Source: Streptomyces xantholiticus
GTDB lineage: Bacteria; Actinomycetota; Actinomycetes; Streptomycetales; Streptomycetaceae
Direction: 5' to 3'
Assembly (NCBI RefSeq): GCF_014651015.1
Contig: NZ_BMWB01000001.1
Coordinates: 470,137-534,136 of the forward strand
Length of the DNA stretch: 64,000 nucleotides
In this document: in pieces, positions 1-8,441 of the stretch
How positions within the stretch are numbered: position 1 is the stretch's first letter
How the letters are laid out: every line of letters begins with the position of its first letter
Notes under the pieces: generated by a model
What the model saw: only the letters and a program-made list of their open reading frames with translations
The model's database searches: none
Told to the model about the DNA's origin: nothing
Translations under genes and position numbers: made by a program

Positions 1-3000
1 CAGTCCGGCGCCGGGGACGGGGTCGGACGAGCCGGTCCGGCCGAAGTCGCCGCCGCGGCCGGTGACGAGCAGGAGCCGGTGCGTTCCTGCGGTCAGAATG
101 TCGCGCAGCGCGGCGAAGTTCTCCGGAAGCACGGGCGCGGGGGCGGGTCGCAGGGCGCTGAGGTCCACGACGCCGTCTGCTCCCGCAGCGTCCGCGAGCC
201 GGTCCGGGTGGAGCGTGCGCACCTCTGCGCCATGGGACTCCAGTACGGCGGCGAGGGCGGCGGCGACACCGAGCCCGTCGTCGACGACGGCGAGCCGCAG
301 TCCGGGGAGTACGTCGGCGGGGTCGCGGGTGTTGGCCGGCCCGACGGGGACGACCTCGACGAGCAGCCTGTCCGGCAGCGGCACCGGGGCCGCCGCCACT
401 TCCTCGGGGGCCGGGGGCCCGGAGGCCCGCACCGACCCGTCGGCCGACACGGCTTCCGCCGCCGCGTCCCGTGTCACGATCCAGTCGACGATCCCGCCGA
501 TCGTCTTCAGCCGGGACAGTTCCTCGACGGCCGAATCGGCCGGGCCGTCCGCTCCCCGCGGCAGCCCGATCCGTTCGGCCAGCGCGCCGATGATCTCCAC
601 CCTCTTGATGGAGTCGACCGAGAGGTCGGCCTCCAGATCCAGCGTGGGGTCGAGCATCTCCCTCGGGTAGCCGGTCCTGACGTGGACGATTTCCAGGACC
701 GCGTCGAGGAGTTGATCGGGCGTCAGAGGCCGATGACCGGCCGTGGGCTCATCGGAGTCGACCCGCACTGGCGCAGGCACCGCCTGCGGCTCCGGCAGCG
801 GCTCCGGCACAGCTCTCGGAGCTGCCTCAGCGCCCAAGTACCCCAGCAGTACGTCCCGCTGCGCGGCCACGAGTTCCCGTGCCCCACGCAGGTACTCCAG
901 TACTGCGTCCTCCCGCCGGTCCACGGCCTCCGCCGCCGCACGAACCGGGGTCACCCGCCGTGCCGGAAGCAGTCCACCCGCCACCGGAACGCCGTCCGCC
1001 GTGCGGACGAGGTGGCCGTCGACCAGCCATCCGGCTCGGCGGGGCGGCTCAGCAGGCAGGGCGGAGGCGCGGCCGGCGAACAAGGGCTCCGGGTCGAACG
1101 GGACCCCGGCGGCGACGAGTTCGCCCAGTGCGTTCAGCAGGCTGGCCAGGCCGTGCTCGCCCACGACGTCGATCGGCACCGCGGTGTGCGGCCGGTCGCC
1201 CAGAATGCGCCCGACGAGGCCCGTGAGCACCCGGCCCGGGCCGGCCTCCACAAAGGTCCTCACTCCCGAGGCGTACATCGCTTCGATCTGCTCGGCGAAT
1301 CGCACGGGTTCGGCGAGTTGACGCGCAAGGAGCGCCCGCAGGGACGCCGCCTCGACCGGATAGGGGCTCGCGGTCGTGTTGGACCACACAGGGATGGCGG
1401 GCTCGGTGACGGACGCAGCGGCCAGCTCGGAGGCCAGCGCATCCGCTGCCGCCGCGACGACCTCGCTGTGGAACGCGCAGGCGACCGGAATGCGTTCTGC
1501 CCTGATTCCCGCGTCTCGCAGCGCTCCGATCGCGGCGTCGACCGCCGCGGTCGGGCCGGAGATGACGCTCTGCGCCGGTGCGTTGTGGTTGGCGACGACG
1601 CATCCGGGCGGCAGTTCGGGCAGCTCGCTCGGCGCCGCGGACACGGCTGCCATCGTTCCCGGGTCGTCGCCTGCCGCGGCGAGGATCGCATCGGCACGCC
1701 GGTCGCTGAGCCGCAGCAGCGTCTCGGTGTCGTACGCGCCTGCCGCCCAGAGCGCGACGAGTTCGCCGTACGAGTGGCCGGCAGTGCAGTCGGGACGTAT
1801 GCCGAGTGAGGTGAGCAACTGGTGAGCGGCGGCGCCCGCGATGCCGAGGGCGGGCTGGGCGGTGCGGGTGTCGGTGACGGCGGCGCGCTGGGCGGCGCGC
1901 TCCTCGGGGGTGAAGGCGGCGGGCGGGAACATCGCGGCCGCGAGGCGTGGATCCGCCTCGTACAGCAGCCCGCGCAGGTGGGGAAAGGCGATGAACAGGT
2001 CGTTCAGCATGCCCGGGCGCTGGCTGCCCTGGCCGGGGAAGAGGAAGGCGGACCGGCCGCCCGAAGCGGGCGCGGCGTCGTGCACGTAGACGCCCTCGCC
2101 ACAGGCGTGAGTCCGGGCCCGGTCCAGCTTCGCGGGCAGGTCGTCCAGGCCCGTGGCGACGACCGCGATCCGGATGGCTCCTTCGCCGCGCGAGGTCTCG
2201 GCGGCGAGGTCGCGCAGGGGCCAGGGCCGACCGGCCGCGTCGTTCTGCTCCAGGCGCGCGGCGAGGCGGTCGATGGCGCCGAGCGCGGCGTCCCGGTCGG
2301 CTCCGCGGAAGCAGAACAGCTCGGCGGGCCAGGCGTCCAGCCCGTGCTCGGGCTCACCGCCGCCGTAGGGTCCGTCCTCATGACCCGAGAGCACTGCGTG
2401 GTAGTTGGTGCCGCCGAAGCCGAAGGCGCTGACGCCCGCGAACCGCTTTCCCGGGGGCGCGGTCCACGGCCTGGCCTCGGTGTCGAAGCAGAAGGGGCTG
2501 ACGTCGGGCCTCCAGTCGGGGTTGGGGCCGGCCAGATGCAGCGTCGGCGGCCGTACGCCGGAGTGCACGGCCCGTGCCGCCTTGATCAGCCCGGCCAGGC
2601 CCGCGGCGCATTTGGTGTGGCCGAGCTGCGACTTCACGGATCCGAGCGAGCAGGAACCCGTCCCGGAGTCTGCGAAGACCTCGGTGAGGACGGCCAGTTC
2701 GGTGCTGTCGCCGACGACGGTTCCGGTGCCGTGTGCTTCCACCAGGCCGATCTCGGCAGGTGCGATTCCCGCGCGCCGGTAGGCGCGTTCCAGGGCCCGT
2801 CGCTGTCCTTCGGGCCGGGGCGCGGTGAGGCCGAGGGATCGTCCGTCGCTGGACGCGCCGACGGCCTTGACGACGGCGTAGATGCGGTCACCGTCGCGTT
2901 CGGCGTCCGCGAGGCGTTTGAGTACGACGCAGGCGACGCCTTCACCGAGTGCGATGCCGTCGGCGGATGCGTCGAAGGGCCGACAGCGGCCGGTGGGCGA

Positions 3001-5670
3001 CAGGGCTCGTACGGAGGCGAACATCAGGTAGTCGTTGATGCCGTTGTGCACATCGGCGCCGCCGCAGAGCACCATGTCGCTGTCCCGGTCGCGCAGCTGC
3101 TTGCAGGCCAGGTCGAGTGCGGCGAGCGAGGACGCGCAGGCGGCGTCGATGGTGCAGTTGGCGCCGCCGAGGTCGAGTCGGTTGGCGACACGTCCGGCGA
3201 TGACGTTCGCGAGGACTCCGGGGAAGGAGTCCTCGGTCAGCTTGGGTAACTGCTCGTCGAGTTCGGGCGGCAGCCGGCCGAGATAGCCGGGGTGCAGGGC
3301 GCGGAAGCCGTACGCCCCGGCGAGGTCGGTGCCCGCTTCGGCGCCGAAGACGACGGAGGTGCGGGAGCGGTCGAACTGCCGCCGGCCCGCGTATCCGGCG
3401 TCGGTGAGTGCGCGGGCGGCTACGTCGAGTGCGAGCAGCTGCACCGGCTCGATGCTGCCGAGTGAAGCGGGAGCGATGCCGTGTGCGAGCGCGTCGAACG
3501 GCGCGGCCGACAGGAAACCGCCCCACCGAGACGGGGTGCGCTCTCCCGCGCGTGCCGGGTCGGGGTCGTAGTGGATCTCGGGGTCCCAGCGGTCGGCCGG
3601 GACTTCGGTGACGGAGTCGGTGCCGGCGACGATGTTGGACCAGTACGCGGCGAGGTCGTCCGCACCGGGATAGCGGCAGGCCATGCCGACGACGGCGATG
3701 TCCAGCGGTTCCTCGGGCCCGGACGTCGGCGCGCCCGCTCGCAGCTCCTCGAGTCGCTCTTCGAGCAGTCGTGTTGCGCCGTCGGTGACCTTGGTGTGCA
3801 GTTCGGCGACGGTGGTGACGGCGGTGCGTGCGGTGGCGATCTGGCCGAGCATGTACAGGCCCTCATCGCGCTGCACGGCCTCGTCCACCGGCACGAGTCC
3901 CGTCTCGGTGCGGCGCAGGCCCTTGCTGGCGAGCCGCAGCCGTCCGAGGTTGAGCTTCTCCAGTTCGGCCCAGATCTCGCTCTGGCTCGCGCCGTCCTGC
4001 CGCAGCCGTTCCGCCGTGGCGGTGAAGGCGTCGACGTACGGCGTGGTGGCGCACCGGGTCGCATGGCCCGGGGAGGTGTGCAGCAGGCTGGTGGCCTCGC
4101 AGCCGATGGCTTCCTGCTGGAAGCCGGGCAGGACGGCTCCGGCGGTGACGGCATCCTCGGTGAACAGATAGGCGGTGCCCATGAGGACCCCGGTCCGGGC
4201 TCCGCGCTCGGCCAGCGGGCCTGCGGCGGTCATGGCCATCGCGGCGGACCGCTCGTCGTGGATGCCGCCGGCGAACAGCACGTCGAGTTCGGCGGCGTAC
4301 GGGCACGCGAGCAGCCGGTCGATCTGCTCCTCCCAGAGCGGGAAGGCGGCGCGCGGGCCGATGTGGCCGCCGCACTCCAGCCCTTCGAAGACGAACCGCC
4401 GCGCGCCTTCGGCGAGAAACTGCTCCAGCAGTCCTGGCGAGGGCACATGCAGATAGGTCCGGGTGCCTGCGGCCTCCAGCTCGGCGGCCTGCGCGGGCCG
4501 GCCGCCGGCGATGATCGCGTACGGGGGTCGGGCGTCGGCGACGGCGGCGAGCTGTTCGCGGCGCAGTTCGTCGGGCGCGAAGCCGAGCAGGCCGACGCCC
4601 CAGTCACGGCCGGCCAGGCGTGCGGCGGTCTCGGTGAGCAGTTCGCGTACGTCGGAGCCGTTCATCACGGCCAGCGCGACAAAGGGCAGCCCGCCCGACT
4701 GCGCCACGGCGCAGGCGAAGGCGGGCCGGTCGCTGACGCGGGTCATGGGCCCTTGGGCGACGGGCAGATGGCCTTCGCCGGGGCGAGGCTGGAGCGGACG
4801 GGCCAGTACGGCCGCTTCGAGGTGGTCGGTGATGGCCGCTCGCACCGCCTGTACGACGGAGCCGGTGGTGCGGTGGCGCGCGGCGAGCCGGGCGGCGGCG
4901 GCTCCGTCCTGGCCGACGGGCAGCGGCTGCGTGCGCAGACCGCGGGCGCCGAGCTGTTCGGCGACGTCGCCGTGAACGGGTGCCAGATCGGGGCGGGTGT
5001 AGATGCGGTGGCCCCCGACGACAGTGGTTTCGCTGCCGTCCATGGCCCGGATGGCGGCCTCGACGTCGGCGGGTAGTCCGTTCACGCCTTCGGTGGTGAG
5101 CGCGAGCTGGGTGTCGAGTACGACGCCGGCGGCCCCGCCCGCGACGGCTGCGGCGGCCGTGTGCATTCCGATGCCCCCTGCCGCATGGATCGGCACGGTC
5201 AACTCCGGGTCGGCAAGGAGCCGTTGGAGCAGGACAAAGGTGGTCAGTTCGCCGACGCGGCCGCCCGCCTCGTGTCCTTTGGCGACGAGTCCGGACGCTC
5301 CGGCGGTGACGGCGGCACGGGCCTCGGCGATGTCGACGACCTCGGCCCACACCCTGCGCGTGGCCGTGCGCGCCCCCCATTCTGTCGTTCCGGTGCGCCA
5401 GTGCTCTGCGGCGAGCAGGACGGTGTCCACTGTGTCGGGCAGTTCGTCCGGTGCGACGAGGCATCCGGCCGGTATTCGTACGCCGTACCCCCGTCCCCGC
5501 AGTGAGTCCATCGCGGCCCGCGCCCGTTCACGATCCCTGCCGAGGTCGAGCATGCCCAGCGCGCCGGCACGTTCCGCGGCCGCGACCATCCGCGCGTCGG
5601 GCTCCTCGAACGGGCTCACCACGACGACGAGATCCCGTACGGCGTGCCGGAGGGTGGGGTGAGGGATCAC
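1..5670 (-). CDS. Type I polyketide synthase with N-terminal PfaD-like reductase (PfaD-like/KS/AT/ACP/KR), C-terminus outside window
   Basis: Large multidomain synthase, 1890 codons visible, cut by the left window edge. It starts at a GTG preceded by AAGGAGA about 7 nt upstream. Residues 1-600 resemble PfaD/nitronate-monooxygenase TIM barrels (glycine motifs KGHEAGG near 130 and GLECGGHIGP near 427). KS follows from about 652 with Cys845 (DAACASSL), His980 (VEAHGTGT) and His1018 (GHT). AT lies at about 1205-1500 with GQGSQ, Ser1300 (GHSYGE) and His1401 (CAFHS), which looks malonyl-type. ACP follows with Ser1687 in a VDSIKRVEI motif typical of PUFA/HglE-type carriers, then the start of a KR. 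A TTA leucine codon lies at codon 808 (3247-3249). The architecture recalls PUFA-synthase/heterocyst-glycolipid-type synthases of Streptomyces. The product is unknown. Confidence 0.92.
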   Translation of the reverse strand, partial: MIPHPTLRHAVRDLVVVVSPFEEPDARMVAAAERAGALGMLDLGRDRERARAAMDSLRGRGYGVRIPAGCLVAPDELPDTVDTVLLAAEHWRTGTTEWGARTATRRVWAEVVDIAEARAAVTAGASGLVAKGHEAGGRVGELTTFVLLQRLLADPELTVPIHAAGGIGMHTAAAAVAGGAAGVVLDTQLALTTEGVNGLPADVEAAIRAMDGSETTVVGGHRIYTRPDLAPVHGDVAEQLGARGLRTQPLPVGQDGAAAARLAARHRTTGSVVQAVRAAITDHLEAAVLARPLQPRPGEGHLPVAQGPMTRVSDRPAFACAVAQSGGLPFVALAVMNGSDVRELLTETAARLAGRDWGVGLLGFAPDELRREQLAAVADARPPYAIIAGGRPAQAAELEAAGTRTYLHVPSPGLLEQFLAEGARRFVFEGLECGGHIGPRAAFPLWEEQIDRLLACPYAAELDVLFAGGIHDERSAAMAMTAAGPLAERGARTGVLMGTAYLFTEDAVTAGAVLPGFQQEAIGCEATSLLHTSPGHATRCATTPYVDAFTATAERLRQDGASQSEIWAELEKLNLGRLRLASKGLRRTETGLVPVDEAVQRDEGLYMLGQIATARTAVTTVAELHTKVTDGATRLLEERLEELRAGAPTSGPEEPLDIAVVGMACRYPGADDLAAYWSNIVAGTDSVTEVPADRWDPEIHYDPDPARAGERTPSRWGGFLSAAPFDALAHGIAPASLGSIEPVQLLALDVAARALTDAGYAGRRQFDRSRTSVVFGAEAGTDLAGAYGFRALHPGYLGRLPPELDEQLPKLTEDSFPGVLANVIAGRVANRLDLGGANCTIDAACASSLAALDLACKQLRDRDSDMVLCGGADVHNGINDYLMFASVRALSPTGRCRPFDASADGIALGEGVACVVLKRLADAERDGDRIYAVVKAVGASSDGRSLGLTAPRPEGQRRALERAYRRAGIAPAEIGLVEAHGTGTVVGDSTELAVLTEVFADSGTGSCSLGSVKSQLGHTKCAAGLAGLIKAARAVHSGVRPPTLHLAGPNPDWRPDVSPFCFDTEARPWTAPPGKRFAGVSAFGFGGTNYHAVLSGHEDGPYGGGEPEHGLDAWPAELFCFRGADRDAALGAIDRLAARLEQNDAAGRPWPLRDLAAETSRGEGAIRIAVVATGLDDLPAKLDRARTHACGEGVYVHDAAPASGGRSAFLFPGQGSQRPGMLNDLFIAFPHLRGLLYEADPRLAAAMFPPAAFTPEERAAQRAAVTDTRTAQPALGIAGAAAHQLLTSLGIRPDCTAGHSYGELVALWAAGAYDTETLLRLSDRRADAILAAAGDDPGTMAAVSAAPSELPELPPGCVVANHNAPAQSVISGPTAAVDAAIGALRDAGIRAERIPVACAFHSEVVAAAADALASELAAASVTEPAIPVWSNTTASPYPVEAASLRALLARQLAEPVRFAEQIEAMYASGVRTFVEAGPGRVLTGLVGRILGDRPHTAVPIDVVGEHGLASLLNALGELVAAGVPFDPEPLFAGRASALPAEPPRRAGWLVDGHLVRTADGVPVAGGLLPARRVTPVRAAAEAVDRREDAVLEYLRGARELVAAQRDVLLGYLGAEAAPRAVPEPLPEPQAVPAPVRVDSDEPTAGHRPLTPDQLLDAVLEIVHVRTGYPREMLDPTLDLEADLSVDSIKRVEIIGALAERIGLPRGADGPADSAVEELSRLKTIGGIVDWIVTRDAAAEAVSADGSVRASGPPAPEEVAAAPVPLPDRLLVEVVPVGPANTRDPADVLPGLRLAVVDDGLGVAAALAAVLESHGAEVRTLHPDRLADAAGADGVVDLSALRPAPAPVLPENFAALRDILTAGTHRLLLVTGRGGDFGRTGSSDPVPGAGL

Positions 5671-6020
5671 GGGCTCTCCTTGGGTTCCGAGCAGGGCCGG
5701 GCGGGGGAGCGAGCGTGGCGCATGTGCCTCATGTCCATGGAATACCGGTGGCACGGCACCGCGGATACGCAGGCATGACAGGCGCACCGCGACGGGTCCC
5801 AGGAGGTACGGGCTCCTGTTCGTCAACCCGGTACCGGGCGGTAACCCGATGCCGTTGAATCCTGCGGCGGTCGGCCGCCAGAGTCAACGCTCAGCCGCCG
5901 GCCATGCCACAGAGGTATGGCACGTCGCCTGCGGAACCACCCTCAACTCCCCCGTATTGACCGGAGTTTGTTCCCACTCGCGCTCTTACACCTGCAACAC
6001 CCCAGGGCTACCGTCCACAC
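5671..6020. promoter_or_regulatory. Divergent promoter region between PKS gene and LysR gene
   Basis: Gene-free 350-bp spacer between two divergent genes, so it must hold both promoters. An imperfect inverted repeat at 5901-5921 (GCCATGCC, 5-nt spacer, GGTATGGC; one mismatch between arms) is a reasonable LysR-type binding site. No other strong motif was seen. Regulation of the PKS by the adjacent LysR protein is inferred from the divergent arrangement. Confidence 0.5.
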
Positions 6021-6914
6021 ATGACCCCCACACTTCAGCAGCTGCGTTACCTCGTCGCCGTCGCGGACTGCCGATCCATCACGGCCGCGGCGTACTCGGT
6101 CTACGTCGCCCAGCCCGCGCTCTCCCGGTCCATCCAGTCGCTCGAACGCGACTTGGGGGTGGAGCTCCTCGAACGCACGACCTCGGGCGCGACGCTCACG
6201 CCGGAAGGCGCTCGTGTCGTGCGGCTGGCCCGCACCGTCCTTGACGCCGTGGAGGCGATCGAGGACATCCGTCCGGCGCATGCGGGCTGCTCGCGCGCCT
6301 CGCTGGCGGTCGCCGCGACGCCGACCCTCTCACTGGATCTCGCCGCCGACCTGGTGCCCTCCTTCGCCGAGCGCCATCCCGCCATCGACGTACGCCTGCT
6401 CCAGCACGACAGCCGCGAGGCGCTCGTGCGGGCCCTGAGCGACGGCGCGGCGGAGCTGGCGCTGGTCGATCTGCCGGTCGACAAAGAACTGTTCACGCAC
6501 CATCTGCAGGACCGGGAGATCGTCCTGATCTCGCCCCCCGGCTCGGGGCTGCCCGATCCGGTTCCGTTCCGCATGCTCGACGGTCTGCGGATGGTGCTGC
6601 CGACGCCCGGTACCGGCCCTCGCGCGGAGCTCGACGCGATGTTCGGCCGGCTCGGTGTACGGCCCGTCGCGGTGGTCGAGTCGGACGAGCGGCCGGCGTG
6701 GGTGACCAGCGTCGCCGACGGTCGTGGCTCGCTGATCTGGTACCGGGACATGGTCTTACGGGCCTTCGGCAGTCGCGTGGAAGTCCGATCGTTCACACCG
6801 CCGTTGCTGCGTGCCGTCGACATCGTGCACCCGCGCCGCCCGCTCAGCCGCGCCGCCCGCGCGTTCCTCTCGCACGCCCGGCACAACGCAGCGGTGCGGG
6901 AGCCTGCGAGATAG
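6021..6914 (+). CDS. LysR-family transcriptional regulator (putative PKS regulator)
   Basis: 297-residue protein of normal LysR length. An N-terminal winged helix-turn-helix (residues 1-60; MTPTLQQLRYLVAVA, then QPALSRSIQSLERDLG) is followed by a substrate-binding domain (about 93-290). It is transcribed divergently from the polyketide synthase, the classical arrangement for a LysR activator and its target. A TTA leucine codon at 6756-6758 (codon 246) would make translation depend on the bldA tRNA in Streptomyces. The inducer cannot be deduced. Confidence 0.93.
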   Translation: MTPTLQQLRYLVAVADCRSITAAAYSVYVAQPALSRSIQSLERDLGVELLERTTSGATLTPEGARVVRLARTVLDAVEAIEDIRPAHAGCSRASLAVAATPTLSLDLAADLVPSFAERHPAIDVRLLQHDSREALVRALSDGAAELALVDLPVDKELFTHHLQDREIVLISPPGSGLPDPVPFRMLDGLRMVLPTPGTGPRAELDAMFGRLGVRPVAVVESDERPAWVTSVADGRGSLIWYRDMVLRAFGSRVEVRSFTPPLLRAVDIVHPRRPLSRAARAFLSHARHNAAVREPAR

Positions 6915-7019
6915 GGCGACGGGTCCTCGTGCCCGCCGGGCATCGACCCATGCCCGACCGGCGGTACGCGCTTGGGGCCTGGAGCGCTCGACGTTGCTGA
7001 CGGTTCGGCGCCCCGACGG

Positions 7020-7641
7020 CCGGCTTCTGCCGGGTTCCTGGCGGTGTGACCCGTGTCGCGATCTGTTTCCAGCGGTCACGATCACGTCGGGGCATGGCTT
7101 TGCTGCCGAGGAGCGCGAGATCGATCGTTGGAACCCACAGCGCGCTCAGTGGCGTGTCCAGTTCCGCAGGGCTGCGTCGGACAAGCATCGACCTGCCGTG
7201 AAGTGCTACTTCGTCGAAGGCGTGGGCTTGACCTGCGTGCTCGTCGATGGGCTGTGTGGTCCCCAGGTCACCTGCGAGGGGATCCGTTTGATAGGCCGTG
7301 TGGCGTCGGAGTTGGACGCGGAGATGGAGGCGCGTGCTGTAGAGCGGGACTTGGGTATCTGGTACTGCCCTACGGGCGACCTGGGCTGGCCCGACTTCGA
7401 GTTCGATCGGGGCGCGCCGGCTCACCGGGGTCGGCTGTGCGCCGACCCGTCCCGCGCCCGACGGACCGCCTGTCTGCTCGCCGGGGAGCTGAACGCCGCC
7501 CACGGGCACCGATTGCGTCGCCGGCAGGAGCCCGGGATCACCGGCGATGACGGTGAATCGTTGTGGGGCCAGGTGCCGGGCCGCACCGGACGGCCGCACG
7601 GAGGACCGGCCGAGGACCGGACGGCGTGCCCCGCGCCCTGA
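7020..7641 (+). pseudogene. Decayed hypothetical gene (conserved actinobacterial type, frameshifted)
   Basis: A plus-strand frame from about 7020 to 7641 encodes a plausible stretch with motifs such as EIDRWNPQRAQWRVQFRRA, KCYFVEGVGLT, GPQVTCEGIRLIGRV and SELDAE. From memory these resemble a Streptomyces hypothetical family. After residue motif DLGWPDF the frame becomes arginine/proline-rich. The shifted frame reads RVRSGRAGSPGS followed by RRPV, as expected for the family end, so a frameshift near 7400 is likely. No convincing start codon or ribosome binding site was found because the 5' end runs into the LysR gene. Codon third-position GC is lower than in neighbours. Function unknown. Confidence 0.4.
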
Positions 7642-7843
7642 GCCGCCCGTCGAATCCTGCCACGCGGTGGAAGCCCTCGGACCGGAGGGAAAGCTGACGT
7701 CGCCCGGTGGAGGCCGGTCCCGCCGCTCGGACGAACGGCAACCTACAGCTGGCCGAAAGTCGAGCCATCGCTCCCTTCGAGCCGGGTAGGCGTCGGCCTG
7801 GCGCGGCGCACGTTCCGGTACTTCCTGTCGAAGTGAGGCGAAC

Positions 7844-8431
7844 ATGATCCGGGTGTTACTGGTGCACGACACATGGCTTATGCGTTCGGCCCTGACCGCG
7901 CTGCTGGATTCTGCGGAGGGCATCGAGGCGTCGTCCGCCTGCTGGGAGAGCGCCCCTGACCAGGCTCACTCGCTGCAGCCCGACCTCTGCGTGGTGGACG
8001 CGGACTGTCCCGGTTTCTCCCGGTTACCGGACCATCCAACGGGACAGAGATGCGAACTGCTCGTCCTGGCCACCTCGTGCCGGCCCGGCGTGCTGCGCCG
8101 TGCCGCCCAGGCCAGGGCGCTGGGTTTCGTGAACAAGGACGCCTCGCCGACCCTGTTGCTGAACGCGATCAGACTTGTGGCGGCCGGGAAGCGGTACGTC
8201 GACGCCTCGCTCGCTCCGGACCTCGTCCAGGCGGCCGATATGAAGCTGACTCCACGTGAGCTGAGCGTGCTGGCGCTCGCTGCGGAGGGCGCGTCCGTCC
8301 CTGAGACCGCCGGTACCCTGCGACTGAGCAAGGGAACCGTGCGGAACTACATGTCCGCAATCATCCGCAAGACCAACGCCCGTAACTGGGCGGACGCCGT
8401 ACGCATTTCGAACGGGGCGGGTTGGGTGTAG
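7844..8431 (+). CDS. ramR: RamR/AmfR-type response regulator of SapB genes
   Basis: 195 residues: receiver domain (1-120) and LuxR-type helix-turn-helix (about 130-190; LTPRELSVLALAAEG, then LRLSKGTVRNYMSAI). The receiver is atypical. The first acidic pocket position is His8-Asp9 rather than Asp-Asp, and the probable phospho-acceptor is Asp52 in VVDADCPG. It lies at the end of the ramCSAB cluster, convergent with the transporter gene, and is the expected activator of the ramC promoter. Two TTA leucine codons, at codon 5 (7856-7858) and codon 61 (8024-8026), predict strong bldA dependence. GTGAGG precedes the ATG. Confidence 0.92.
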   Translation: MIRVLLVHDTWLMRSALTALLDSAEGIEASSACWESAPDQAHSLQPDLCVVDADCPGFSRLPDHPTGQRCELLVLATSCRPGVLRRAAQARALGFVNKDASPTLLLNAIRLVAAGKRYVDASLAPDLVQAADMKLTPRELSVLALAAEGASVPETAGTLRLSKGTVRNYMSAIIRKTNARNWADAVRISNGAGWV

Positions 8432-8441
8432 GCGGGCAGTC

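Noticed and set aside
79..1809. Long open frame on the plus strand across the PKS gene (and another at 3481-5076)
   Set aside because: Arg/Gly-rich, low-complexity translations antisense to a clear PKS; a typical by-product of very high GC in wobble positions.
8432..8441. Bidirectional terminator between ramR and the RamB-like gene
   Set aside because: Only ten bases separate the stops and I found no inverted repeat.
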